NCBI RefSeq assembly: GCF_024347495.1
Contig: NZ_AP025490.1
Coordinates: 930,001 to 994,000 of the forward strand
Direction: 5' to 3'
Origin: Vibrio gallaecicus
Lineage (GTDB): Bacteria > Pseudomonadota > Gammaproteobacteria > Enterobacterales > Vibrionaceae
DNA: 64,000 nt
Part shown: one piece after another, positions 11,423-19,111 of the stretch
Layout of the letters: the number at the start of each line of letters is the position of its first letter
How positions within the stretch are numbered: position 1 is the stretch's first letter
Program-made: the position numbers and the translations under genes
Notes under the pieces: generated by a model
The model's input: the letters and a program-made list of their open reading frames with translations, nothing else
What the model was told of the DNA's origin: nothing
Database searches by the model: none

Positions 11423-11904
11423 TGAAACGTGTTTTACTCGCATTACTTGCCACTTTCGCTATTTCTTTAACTGCAACGGCAGCAATTGAAGTGTATGAGT
11501 TCGATACACTGGATCAAGAGCAGCAATTTAAAGATTTAAGTAATACTTTGCGTTGCCCTAAATGTCAGAACAATACTATTGGTGATTCTAATGCAGAACT
11601 TGCACAAGATCTTCGCCAAAAAGTATATGAAATGACCAAGAAAGGGCAGTCTGAGCAAGAAATTATTGATTACATGATTGCTCGCTACGGTAATTTTGTT
11701 ACCTATAATCCGCCGCTAACACTAGCGACATCGATTCTTTGGGTCGGTCCTTTTTCTGTCATCATCTTAGGTTTTGGTTTGATCATATTGAGAAGTCGTA
11801 AGACCAAAGCAAAAACTGCTGACTCTAAAAAGAGTTGGGATGAAGATAAAGAAGCACGCTTAAAAGCGCTGCTAAACGAGAAGAACGACGGAGATAAAGA
11901 ATAA
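11419..11904 (+). CDS. ccmH: Cytochrome c maturation thioredoxin-like protein CcmH
   Basis: Short CcmH (the CcmL-like N-terminal type): signal peptide, the redox motif LRCPKCQN (C46, C49), a three-helix bundle, then a single C-terminal membrane anchor (about 95-116) and a charged tail. In E. coli this domain is fused to the CcmI part; here the two are separate genes joined by TAATG, as in many gammaproteobacteria. Confidence 0.96.
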   Translation: MMKRVLLALLATFAISLTATAAIEVYEFDTLDQEQQFKDLSNTLRCPKCQNNTIGDSNAELAQDLRQKVYEMTKKGQSEQEIIDYMIARYGNFVTYNPPLTLATSILWVGPFSVIILGFGLIILRSRKTKAKTADSKKSWDEDKEARLKALLNEKNDGDKE

Positions 11905-13127
11905 TGACGCTTTTTTGGATTTCTACGGTTGTTCTAACTCTAGCTGCAATTGCCTTGATTGCTGTGCCTTTCTTGAAAAGAAAAGCGAACAACGATGAAG
12001 CACTGCGTGATGAATTGAACAAAGCTTTCTATAAAGATCGCTTGTCTGAACTTGAAGTAGAAGCTGCTGAAGGTTTGGTGGAGAACCAACAAGACCTGAT
12101 TGCCGATCTAAAACAATCACTGCTTGATGATATTCCAACACAACAGAAACAGCAGAAAACAAAGACTTCTATCGCTGGAGTACTTGTTCCTTCTGTACTT
12201 TTAGTGGTGTTAATTTCTTATGGTATGTACTACAAGTTCGGTGCTTCAGATAAAGTTCTTCACTGGCAAGAAGTGAGCTCTAACTTACCTGCATTATCTA
12301 AAAAATTAATGTCGGGTAGTGGAGAGGTTCTTAGTGATGATGAATTGGAAGACCTTACTCTTGCACTTCGTACTCGCCTCCATTATCAGCCAAAAGATTC
12401 AACAGGTTGGTTACTGCTAGGTCGTATCGCCTTAGCTAATCGTGATGCAGGAACTGCAATCGATGCAATGGCGCGAGCATACAAACTTGAGCCTAAAAAT
12501 GAAGACGTCCAACTTGGTTATGCGCAAGCGTTAATGCTGTCTCAAGATGAAGCTGAACAAAATGAAGCTCGTTTATTACTTAGCCGCTTGATTAAAAATG
12601 ATTATGTGGATATTCGAGTGTTCTCTTTGTTAGCTTTTGATGCTTTTGAGCAACAAGACTATGCTGGTGCTGCTAAATATTGGAGCATCATGCAGCAGAT
12701 GATTGGCCCTGAAGATAGTCGTTATGAAATGCTGGCTCGAAGCATTGAAAGTGCTAAGAAGAAAATGAGCCCATCAGAGAGTGCGGTAGCAGGTAAAAGT
12801 GTTGCGGTGACTTTAACGCTCTCTGATCAAGTGAATACTTCGCCTGACTCAGTATTAATAGTGTCTGTTCATAGTGCTGATGGCTCGCCAATGCCTATTG
12901 CTGCTGCTCGTTACCCACTTGGCAGTTTTCCTCGCACGGTTGTGTTGGATGATGGTAACAGCATGATGCAAGGCCGTAACCTTTCCAGCTTAGATACTTT
13001 AATGGTTAGAGCAAGGTTAGACAGTGATGGTAATGTCGCTACACGTGATGCTGATTGGTATGGTGAAAGCGAAGTTGTAGAACTTGGCGCGCCAGTAACA
13101 GTTAATATTGAGAAACAATATCAATAG
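11904..13127 (+). CDS. ccmI: Apocytochrome c chaperone CcmI
   Basis: Two N-terminal membrane segments (about 4-24 and 90-112) flank a cytoplasmic loop. TPR repeats follow (GWLLLGRIALANRDAGTAI, then further helices), with a C-terminal beta-rich periplasmic domain (about 300-405). CcmI binds apocytochrome c C-termini and presents them to CcmFGH. It is the last gene of the operon; a hairpin terminator follows 60 bp later. Confidence 0.94.
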   Translation: MTLFWISTVVLTLAAIALIAVPFLKRKANNDEALRDELNKAFYKDRLSELEVEAAEGLVENQQDLIADLKQSLLDDIPTQQKQQKTKTSIAGVLVPSVLLVVLISYGMYYKFGASDKVLHWQEVSSNLPALSKKLMSGSGEVLSDDELEDLTLALRTRLHYQPKDSTGWLLLGRIALANRDAGTAIDAMARAYKLEPKNEDVQLGYAQALMLSQDEAEQNEARLLLSRLIKNDYVDIRVFSLLAFDAFEQQDYAGAAKYWSIMQQMIGPEDSRYEMLARSIESAKKKMSPSESAVAGKSVAVTLTLSDQVNTSPDSVLIVSVHSADGSPMPIAAARYPLGSFPRTVVLDDGNSMMQGRNLSSLDTLMVRARLDSDGNVATRDADWYGESEVVELGAPVTVNIEKQYQ

Positions 13128-13186
13128 TATTCAGTAGTAAGCATTCCGATTCTTATCGAAACGGTATAAACTTACGACACCAATTG

Positions 13187-13211
13187 AGGCCAGCGATTGC
13201 TGGCCTTTTTT
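13187..13211 (+). terminator. Terminator of the ccm operon
   Basis: Stem AGGCCAGC / GCTGGCCT with loop GATT and a T run. It lies just upstream of mlaA, which argues against the more upstream in-frame start at 13197. Confidence 0.93.
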
Positions 13212-13241
13212 ATTATTCAGCCCCCTTATGGAAAAGGTCAC

Positions 13242-14033
13242 ATGACGACACGTTTTTTGAGATTAACCTGCATTGCTGTTACCGCGAGTTTTGCTGTAGG
13301 TTGTTCTAGTGTTCCAGAGCAAGAGTCTGAAAATACTGAAATAGAAACAGCAGCGGCTCAAGTTGAACCTTCGCATCCTAATGATCCTTTTGAAGGGTTT
13401 AACAGAGCTATGTGGGAGATTAACTATGAGTATTTGGACCCATACTTGGTTCGTCCTGTGTCTCTTGCCTATGTAGATTATACGCCGGTGCCTATTCGCA
13501 GCGGTATTTCTAATTTCCTTGCAAACCTTGATGAGCCTGCAAGCATGATTAATAACTTGATCATGGGCAATGGAGAAAAAGCCGTCGATCACTTTAACCG
13601 TTTTTGGATCAACAGCTCATTTGGTTTATTAGGTTTGATTGATGTTGCCAGTGCCGCCGGCATAACCAAGTACGATGATAAGTCATTTTCTGATGCAGTC
13701 GGTCACTATGGGGTCGGAAATGGACCTTACTTTATGGTTCCGGGCTACGGACCTATAACGACTCGTGAAGTAACAGAGCAAGTTGATGGTTTGTACGCAC
13801 CATTGTCTTTAATATCTTTTTGGGGAAGTCTAGGTAAATGGGCATTTGAAGGCATGGAGAAGAGAGCGATGGTTGTGCCTCAAGAATCTATTCTTTATGA
13901 CTCACCAGATCCTTATGCATTGACTCGTGAAATCTATATTCAGCGCAGAGACTTTAAAGCTGAAATAGACATTGAAGAGTTTGATCAAGAAGAGGAAGAC
14001 TTCATTGATGACTACCTTGATGAAGAATATTAA
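13242..14033 (+). CDS. mlaA: Outer-membrane lipoprotein MlaA (VacJ family)
   Basis: MlaA removes mislocalised phospholipids from the outer leaflet of the outer membrane and passes them to the Mla pathway. A lipoprotein signal ends at FAVGC (C21), followed by the family block NDPFEGFNRAMWEINY and the conserved SSFGLLGLIDVAS and GHYGVGNGPYFMVPG segments. I start at 13242 because this ATG directly precedes a clean signal peptide and clears the ccm terminator. The C-terminus is strongly acidic (about the last 25 residues). The other mla genes are not nearby, which is usual. Confidence 0.95.
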   Translation: MTTRFLRLTCIAVTASFAVGCSSVPEQESENTEIETAAAQVEPSHPNDPFEGFNRAMWEINYEYLDPYLVRPVSLAYVDYTPVPIRSGISNFLANLDEPASMINNLIMGNGEKAVDHFNRFWINSSFGLLGLIDVASAAGITKYDDKSFSDAVGHYGVGNGPYFMVPGYGPITTREVTEQVDGLYAPLSLISFWGSLGKWAFEGMEKRAMVVPQESILYDSPDPYALTREIYIQRRDFKAEIDIEEFDQEEEDFIDDYLDEEY

Positions 14034-14068
14034 GCTGCTGGCTTTCTCTTAAAAGTAGTACTTAAAAT

Positions 14069-14104
14069 AAAAAGGGGCAGATGATTTCATCTGCCCCTTT
14101 TTTG
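14069..14104. terminator. Bidirectional terminator between mlaA and fadL
   Basis: Long near-perfect stem AAAAGGGGCAGATG / CATCTGCCCCTTTT, with A and T tracts on either side, between convergent genes. Confidence 0.93.
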
Positions 14105-14137
14105 ATCATCTTAAACTCAGATAGTTTAAAGTTCTTA

Positions 14138-15415
14138 TTAGAAACGGTAGTTTGCTTGCACACCGATAAGCCAAATGCTACCAGTTACTTCACCTTCAAA
14201 TTTACCACCAAATGGTGCTGAAGTTGCATCGTTTTCAACCATGCTTGCATCTTTCGCAAGGATGTATGTGAAACCTGCATCTAATGAAAGTTGCTCAGAC
14301 CATTGGTAACCTGCACCAACACTTAACCAGGTACGATCTGTCTCTGGAATAGTTGCAGTGCGGTGTTCGTCACTTACTGCAGAAGTGTCGTATGCGATAC
14401 CAGAGCGTAACGCTAGCTTCTGTGTCATTTGGTAAGTTGTACCAATCGCAAAGCGGTAGTTGTCTTCCCAGTTTTCTTGCTTGATCTCAACGCTGCTTTC
14501 CCCTGGGAAATCAGCAACAAGTTTTTCAAAGCTGCTCCAATCAGTCCAGTTGATGCTCGCGTGGATAGCAACTTTCTCTGTGATCTGGTGGAAGCTTGCT
14601 ATTTCAGCTGTTGCTGGTAACGCTAGATCCATAGAACCACTTTTGTGTGCATTTGGATCTGCTTGATTGAAGCCAAGACCTTTAGCGTAGCCTTCAAGTG
14701 TTAAGTCCACTTCAGATTTGTAAGTAAAACCAACACGATGATCATCATTAATTTGCCATGCTGTACCTACTTGCCAGCCCCAAGCAGTATCATCACCTTC
14801 CATATATTTTAAAGCGGTTCCAGCTGGTACTTGTACTAATGAGTTTTCTGTTGAAACTGCACCAAAGCTACCTTCAGCCATTACATAACGAATACCACCA
14901 CCAACAGACACATTGTCCAACACTTGGTATGCAGCATTAAGGTTTAGCTCCATGCTGATAACGCTCGCTTCATTACCGTGGTTTGCACCACCGAAATCAG
15001 TCCCTAGGTCAGTTTCCATCCCGTAGTTTGTGCCAGCAGCAAAGCCTAACGCAAACTTATCGTTGTACTTATGAGAGATGTAAAAATTTGGAATAACAGC
15101 GCTATGTGCAAAATCACTTGAACTAGATGAAGTTTTGGTGCCTAGCATTGAGGTCGATGTACCATTAAGGTCAATATTCGGGTCAACATAGATAGCACCA
15201 ATAGAAACTTGAGTGCCTTCAAGGTAAGTCAGCATTGCAGGGTTACGCCATTGTGCGCCTGCATTGTCTGCCATTGCAGCTTCACCCGCATAAGCTCGAC
15301 CTAAGCCGGTTGCAGAATATTCTGCAAGTTGAAAACCAGCAGCTTGCGTCACTGTCGAAGTAGAAAGTAAACCGAATGCCACTGCGGCAGATAGGAGAGT
15401 CTTATTTGTTTTCAT
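14138..15415 (-). CDS. fadL: FadL-type outer-membrane fatty acid porin (first copy)
   Basis: A 14-strand beta-barrel importing long-chain fatty acids. The signal peptide (about 1-25, cut after TQAA) is followed by the FadL hatch motif GFQLAEYSATGLGRAYAGEAA and NPAML; the protein ends in an aromatic barrel residue (ANYRF). The chain is 425 residues. A second FadL lies 297 bp upstream on the same strand. The two are clearly paralogous but differ across most of the barrel, so this is not a recent duplication. Confidence 0.93.
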   Translation of the reverse strand: MKTNKTLLSAAVAFGLLSTSTVTQAAGFQLAEYSATGLGRAYAGEAAMADNAGAQWRNPAMLTYLEGTQVSIGAIYVDPNIDLNGTSTSMLGTKTSSSSSDFAHSAVIPNFYISHKYNDKFALGFAAGTNYGMETDLGTDFGGANHGNEASVISMELNLNAAYQVLDNVSVGGGIRYVMAEGSFGAVSTENSLVQVPAGTALKYMEGDDTAWGWQVGTAWQINDDHRVGFTYKSEVDLTLEGYAKGLGFNQADPNAHKSGSMDLALPATAEIASFHQITEKVAIHASINWTDWSSFEKLVADFPGESSVEIKQENWEDNYRFAIGTTYQMTQKLALRSGIAYDTSAVSDEHRTATIPETDRTWLSVGAGYQWSEQLSLDAGFTYILAKDASMVENDATSAPFGGKFEGEVTGSIWLIGVQANYRF

Positions 15416-15712
15416 TATGATGTTCGCTGAACTATTAATTTTAAGTAGCGTGATTTTACGTTTAGAGTCTTTACTTTAAAAATGAAATTCGAATAAAACA
15501 GTGTTTTAGCGATTAAATTGTTAAATAAGAGTGTTTGGTAGATTATTTGACTGAATGTTTCGTGAGTGTTGCGGGTTTTCAGCGTACACATGTAGCTAGA
15601 AATGACCTTTGCAGGCTACACTTGTAAGCTTAAATAGCTGTTGGAAGGGGATTTTTAGGCAAAGAAAAGGGCCGCAATGCGACCCTTAAAGTTTATTAGC
15701 TTAAGCTTAAAT
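15416..15712. other. Intergenic region between the two fadL genes
   Basis: This 297-bp AT-rich stretch holds the terminator of the upstream fadL copy (15669-15690) and presumably the promoter of the downstream copy. An inverted repeat TGTAGC (15591-15596) / GCTACA (15615-15620) with an 18-bp spacer is present. I found no convincing FadR site or extra gene. Confidence 0.6.
15669..15690 (-). terminator. Terminator of the second fadL copy
   Basis: Read leftward: AGGGTCGC, loop ATT, GCGGCCCT (one G-T pair), then a T-rich tract. Confidence 0.85.
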
Positions 15713-17008
15713 TTAGAAGCTGCGGCTGTATTGAATACCCATCAAGATTGCATCTGCGCGAGTTGTAGCACTGATTGAAGAAATATTATCTCCACCAATA
15801 ATACCTGACGCTGGGTTTTCAGTATTTTCATTTACTTTCACATCTTTACCCACTAGGTAAGTGAAGCCAAAATCAATGTTAGATTTTTCGTTGATGTGGT
15901 AAGTGAAACCTGTTGAGAACCATTGACGATCTGAATCTGGAACAGAAACTGAAGTTACGTCATCCTGAGCGCTGGTGTCATACATGTAACCTGCGCGTAG
16001 AGTCCAATCACGATTTAAGAAGTATGTACCACCAATAGAGTAGTGCATGCCATCTTGCCATTCGTAGTTATTAAGTGTTCCGTGTGCTTTTGAATCAAGA
16101 GATTTAAATGAACTCCAACCAATCCACTGAACGCTGTAGTGAACAGCCCATTTAGTGTCTTCCAATCGGTGGTAGCCTGAAAACTCTAGAAGATCAGGAA
16201 GAGGCATGTATAAAGTATCGTTCTTAGCTTCCTGTGGATTACCTGAAATATAAGTAATGTCACCTTCAGCTTCTAGCTCTGGAGAGTAATGATAAGCTAG
16301 ACCAAATCTGTTGTTCTCATCGTACTCATATACAGTACCTAGGTTAAAACCAACCGCCCAGCCATCAGCTTCAGCATCTAAGGCTGTGCTACCTGGTTGA
16401 GGAAATGGAGCCATTCCAGGAGTATTAGCTTCAGAGCTCATCGAGCGTTTAAGTTCACCTTTACCGTAAATGAAATCTAGACCGGCACCAAAGCTCCATT
16501 GGTCATTTAAGCGGTAAGAACCAGCTAGGCCTAAGTTTACGCTTTTAACATCAGTCAAGCCGCCGTACTCGCCACCAACATAGCTATCGCTAAATTCAGT
16601 TTTTGTTCCGAAGTTTGAGTAAGCGTTAAAACCAACCGCAAATTTTTCATTGATAGGAACAATTAAGTGAATATTTGGTGCGATTGATGTACCACCAGCA
16701 TCGTCATAGCTAGCGTCGTGAGTACCACCTTGGAAGTCTGTATATGTCGCATCTTTCACTTCAATCATTGAAGTAATGCTTTCGAAACCCAGTGACAATT
16801 CAACACTATCAAATAGTGCCATTGCCGCTGGGTTACGAGCCATAACAGAAGCGTTATCGGCGATTACTGCATCACCAGCGAAAGCACGGCCAATACCGGT
16901 TGCTGATTGTGCGTTAAGTTGGAAGCCTGCAGCCATTGCTTGCGAAGAGGCTAGTGTAATTGTTACTGCTAAAAGAGACTTTTTAAACAGACGCGTTTGC
17001 TTAGTCAT
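15713..17008 (-). CDS. fadL: FadL-type outer-membrane fatty acid porin (second copy)
   Basis: A 431-residue paralogue of the neighbouring FadL. The signal peptide ends at SQAMAA and is followed by GFQLNAQSATGIGRAFAGDA and the NPAAMALF hatch segment; the barrel ends in an aromatic (QYSRSF). It is preceded by AAGGAA 5-7 nt before the ATG. It has its own terminator, so it is transcribed separately from the downstream copy. A weak FadR-like half site lies about 100 bp upstream (17104-17111). Confidence 0.93.
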   Translation of the reverse strand: MTKQTRLFKKSLLAVTITLASSQAMAAGFQLNAQSATGIGRAFAGDAVIADNASVMARNPAAMALFDSVELSLGFESITSMIEVKDATYTDFQGGTHDASYDDAGGTSIAPNIHLIVPINEKFAVGFNAYSNFGTKTEFSDSYVGGEYGGLTDVKSVNLGLAGSYRLNDQWSFGAGLDFIYGKGELKRSMSSEANTPGMAPFPQPGSTALDAEADGWAVGFNLGTVYEYDENNRFGLAYHYSPELEAEGDITYISGNPQEAKNDTLYMPLPDLLEFSGYHRLEDTKWAVHYSVQWIGWSSFKSLDSKAHGTLNNYEWQDGMHYSIGGTYFLNRDWTLRAGYMYDTSAQDDVTSVSVPDSDRQWFSTGFTYHINEKSNIDFGFTYLVGKDVKVNENTENPASGIIGGDNISSISATTRADAILMGIQYSRSF

Positions 17009-17244
17009 TATTATTTCCTTTTTATTCCGCCTCTAAAGGGCGATTTATTTGAGCTTTTGCTCAATATGGGGCTGATCCTAGACCGAAGTATACGATATAC
17101 AAATCCGACCATTCGATATTTTGAGGGGAAAATTATGGAAGTGGCGTCTATCTGACATGAAATTGGTGATAAATATCGTTTTTTAGAGCTAGTACTCTAT
17201 TTTTAATTAGTATGGGGAATGGTTTGGGTGGGATGTATAATAAA

Positions 17245-17276
17245 AAACCCGACTTCATCTTGCATAAGTCGGGTTT
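17245..17276 (-). terminator. Terminator of the sigma factor/DUF3379 operon
   Basis: Stem AAACCCGACTT / AAGTCGGGTTT. Read leftward the T tract follows directly. The remainder of the 294-bp gap 17009-17302 contains the upstream region of the second fadL copy and no gene. Confidence 0.9.
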
Positions 17277-17302
17277 ATGGTTCTATTTGCAGTGAAGAGC
17301 AC

Positions 17303-18031
17303 TTAACTCATTGGTTTTATTATCTTAGAAAGTTGCTCTGCAATTTTAGACACATCTTCTCCATTCTCTCCAACTAAGATAAGGCTAGAGTCGTCAATAG
17401 GGGTGACTGAGCCTGTCATACCTTCTTCATCAAAGCCGAGAGCTTTCTCTGTCGGGATGCCTGTTAAAAAGAGTGTAACTTTGCCTTTTTCACCTTGAAA
17501 GACCATGTGCATAGCGTTTGATTTACCAAAACCACAATGATTTAGGTAATAAACGTGATACGGGAAAGCTTCATCAAATTGAAAAGCAAATGGATTCATC
17601 TTTGCATTGATCTGCTGCGAAGTGACCTGTTCGTCTATGACACTAACAAAGCTCTTTTCATTAACCACATGCTTCATTGCAGTATCAGCTAGGCTAGCTT
17701 GCGCTGGTGGAACCAAAACATTCCCCCAATTCACTTGCCCTACGAGTAAACCACAAACAAATGCGACAGAAGCAGCTAAGCCCATGGCTCTTTTGGCAAA
17801 GTTAGGACGTATTACATTGCTTTCTTCACTTGATGTTTGATTGAAAAGAATGCGGTCGGCTAAATCGTCCGGCACATCCACTTTCATTGCATGATGTATT
17901 TGCTTATCAAGGGACAAAACATCATCTAAAAATTTACTGTTTGCTTCGTTCTCGGTCAGTGCGCCAATAATGTCTTGATCACGATGCTTAGGATCTGACA
18001 AAACGCGACGACGAAATTCTAAATCATCCAT
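17303..18031 (-). CDS. DUF3379 protein, probable anti-sigma partner
   Basis: A 242-residue protein with an acidic cytoplasmic N-terminal half (about 1-85), one membrane segment (about 87-106, AMGLAASVAFVCGLLVGQV) and a C-terminal domain outside. The gene overlaps the 3' end of an ECF sigma gene by 8 bp, the normal layout of a sigma/anti-sigma pair. I recognise the family as DUF3379; an anti-sigma role is inference from topology and coupling. No zinc-binding HXXXCXXC motif is visible in the N-terminal part, so it would not be a classical ZAS anti-sigma. Confidence 0.8.
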   Translation of the reverse strand: MDDLEFRRRVLSDPKHRDQDIIGALTENEANSKFLDDVLSLDKQIHHAMKVDVPDDLADRILFNQTSSEESNVIRPNFAKRAMGLAASVAFVCGLLVGQVNWGNVLVPPAQASLADTAMKHVVNEKSFVSVIDEQVTSQQINAKMNPFAFQFDEAFPYHVYYLNHCGFGKSNAMHMVFQGEKGKVTLFLTGIPTEKALGFDEEGMTGSVTPIDDSSLILVGENGEDVSKIAEQLSKIIKPMS

Positions 18032-18599
18032 TATGTTGCCCCCTTACGGTTTCTTCGGAATCAAGCATGTCTTTCAGCTGATTACGAGCTCGGAATAAAC
18101 GTGTCATTACTGTGTTTTTATTAAGAGTGAGTATGTCTGCTATTTCATCTCCGCTAAATCCACCAATCACTTGCAGAAATAGAGGTTCACGGTAATCGAC
18201 TTCTAATTTCATGATCTGAGCTTGTAACCATTCATGTTGATGATGTGGGTCGTCACTCACTTTAGCATCATTGCTGTGGTCATCTATATCAACTAGATCA
18301 AATTGTTTTCGTTCAAAGCGGCGCGCATTTTCTCTTCTCAAAATAGTAATGAGCCAAGATTTTGCGGCTTTTTCATCTTGTAAGCTATCGAGAGATTTCC
18401 ACGCTCTTAAGCAGGTCTCTTGCACCAAATCTTCTGCAATGCTTTTGTCTTTACACAGCCAATATGCATAGCGGAATAGGTCTCCGTGATAGGCACGTAC
18501 AAGTGCTTCGTATTTTCTTTGTTTGTCCATATCAGAGTTGACCGGGGTATTCGCCGGTTTCTTTCCGAATATTTTCATTATCGACACAGGAGCCTCCAT
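18024..18599 (-). CDS. ECF-type RNA polymerase sigma factor
   Basis: A sigma-70 family (ECF) factor of 191 residues. Region 2 is LFRYAYWLCKDKSIAEDLVQ followed by TCLRAWKSL; region 4 is the helix-turn-helix GFSGDEIADILTLNKNTVMT. There is no region 1 or 3. It overlaps the DUF3379 gene by 8 bp. The first ATG (18599) or a second one seven codons later (MKIFGKK) could be the start; neither has a strong ribosome site. Its regulon is unknown; flanking fadL, fadI and fadJ suggest, but do not show, an envelope-lipid role. Confidence 0.9.
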   Translation of the reverse strand: MEAPVSIMKIFGKKPANTPVNSDMDKQRKYEALVRAYHGDLFRYAYWLCKDKSIAEDLVQETCLRAWKSLDSLQDEKAAKSWLITILRRENARRFERKQFDLVDIDDHSNDAKVSDDPHHQHEWLQAQIMKLEVDYREPLFLQVIGGFSGDEIADILTLNKNTVMTRLFRARNQLKDMLDSEETVRGQHNG

Positions 18600-18701
18600 T
18601 ATCGCTCTGCGGATAGATTATTTTTTACGTATTCATGCATTGGAAATCGTAAAATCGTAATTAAAATTGATCTACTTCAAAATCTGAGCTTTCGAACAGG
18701 C

Positions 18702-18878
18702 TATAGTACACCTTGTTGTCTAGTTAGTCATTTATGGCTAGCGTGTTGAGCAAGACAACACTTCCTTTTGAAGGCTGACTTTACTTTCTCCTAATCAGGA
18801 AACTGATTATTTCAATTGGCGCTAAGTTAATTGCTTTATATACATTCCGACCACACAGCTTTGTGTGGTTTTTTTTTG
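18702..18878 (+). ncRNA. Candidate structured small RNA
   Basis: A -10-like TATAGT at 18702-18707 would give a transcript of about 165-170 nt. Four hairpins are visible: GTTAGTCAT / ATGGCTAGC (18723-18742), enclosed by a second pairing GTTGTCT / AGACAAC (18714-18759); a small CTTC / GAAG stem (18761-18774); TAATCAG-GAAA-CTGATTA, a perfect 7-bp stem on a GAAA tetraloop (18792-18809); and a rho-independent terminator. The terminator has no + strand gene upstream to serve. No ORF with a ribosome site fits. No clear -35 was found, and I do not recognise a named RNA family. Confidence 0.6.
18850..18878 (+). terminator. Strong intrinsic terminator of the small RNA candidate
   Basis: Stem ACCACACA / TGTGTGGT, loop GCTT, then eight T residues. 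The only genes to its left run the other way. Confidence 0.92.
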
Positions 18879-18898
18879 CCTGAATAAAATACAACTCA

Positions 18899-18973
18899 GT
18901 ACTCTTACTGATTAAACGCTATGGCTAGTTAAGCGCTATGGCTAATTAAGCACTATGACTGATTCAGTACTAT
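18899..18973. repeat. Degenerate 17-bp tandem repeat, four copies
   Basis: Units start at 18899, 18916, 18933 and 18950, exactly 17 bp apart, plus a 7-bp partial copy. Units 2 and 3 differ at three positions (core GCTATGGCTARTTAA); units 1 and 4 share ACTGATT. The array is noncoding and lies between the small RNA terminator and the fadI promoter. Confidence 0.85.
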
Positions 18974-19047
18974 AAGTTTAGGCAATATCCTCTGAGCTAC
19001 TACTTTTCAGCTTCATGTACTCGCATCACGTTTATTTAAACGTCCGT

Positions 19048-19075
19048 TTGATTTTATTAACAACTTCTTTACAAT
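19048..19075 (+). promoter_or_regulatory. Sigma-70 promoter of fadIJ
   Basis: TTGATT, 16-bp spacer, TACAAT, 36 bp before the fadI ATG. Confidence 0.65.
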
Positions 19076-19079
19076 GCTT

Positions 19080-19093
19080 CAGGTCAGACCTCT
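19080..19093 (+). promoter_or_regulatory. FadR-like operator at fadI
   Basis: CAGGTCAGACCTCT contains the nine-base core GGTCAGACC of the FadR consensus (TGGTCNGACC). It covers the expected transcription start, where repression by FadR would work, consistent with known FadR repression of beta-oxidation genes in gammaproteobacteria. Confidence 0.7.
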
Positions 19094-19111
19094 TACCCTC
19101 AAGGAGAAACC

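Larger units (their letters stand above)
18600..19111. other. 512-bp region between the sigma gene and fadI
   Basis: It contains, left to right: the divergent upstream region of the sigma gene, a probable small RNA on the + strand (18708-18878) with its own terminator, a 17-bp-period tandem repeat (18899-18973), a sigma-70 promoter (19048-19075) and a FadR-like operator (19080-19093). No convincing protein-coding gene. Confidence 0.7.

Noticed and set aside
17098..17114. FadR site before the second fadL copy
   Set aside because: Only the right half (TCCGACCA) fits; the left half is AAA instead of TGG. Too weak to list as an operator.
18486..18749. 87-codon + strand frame entering the small RNA region
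   Set aside because: It is antisense to the sigma gene for most of its length, has no ribosome site, and its composition is unlike a protein.
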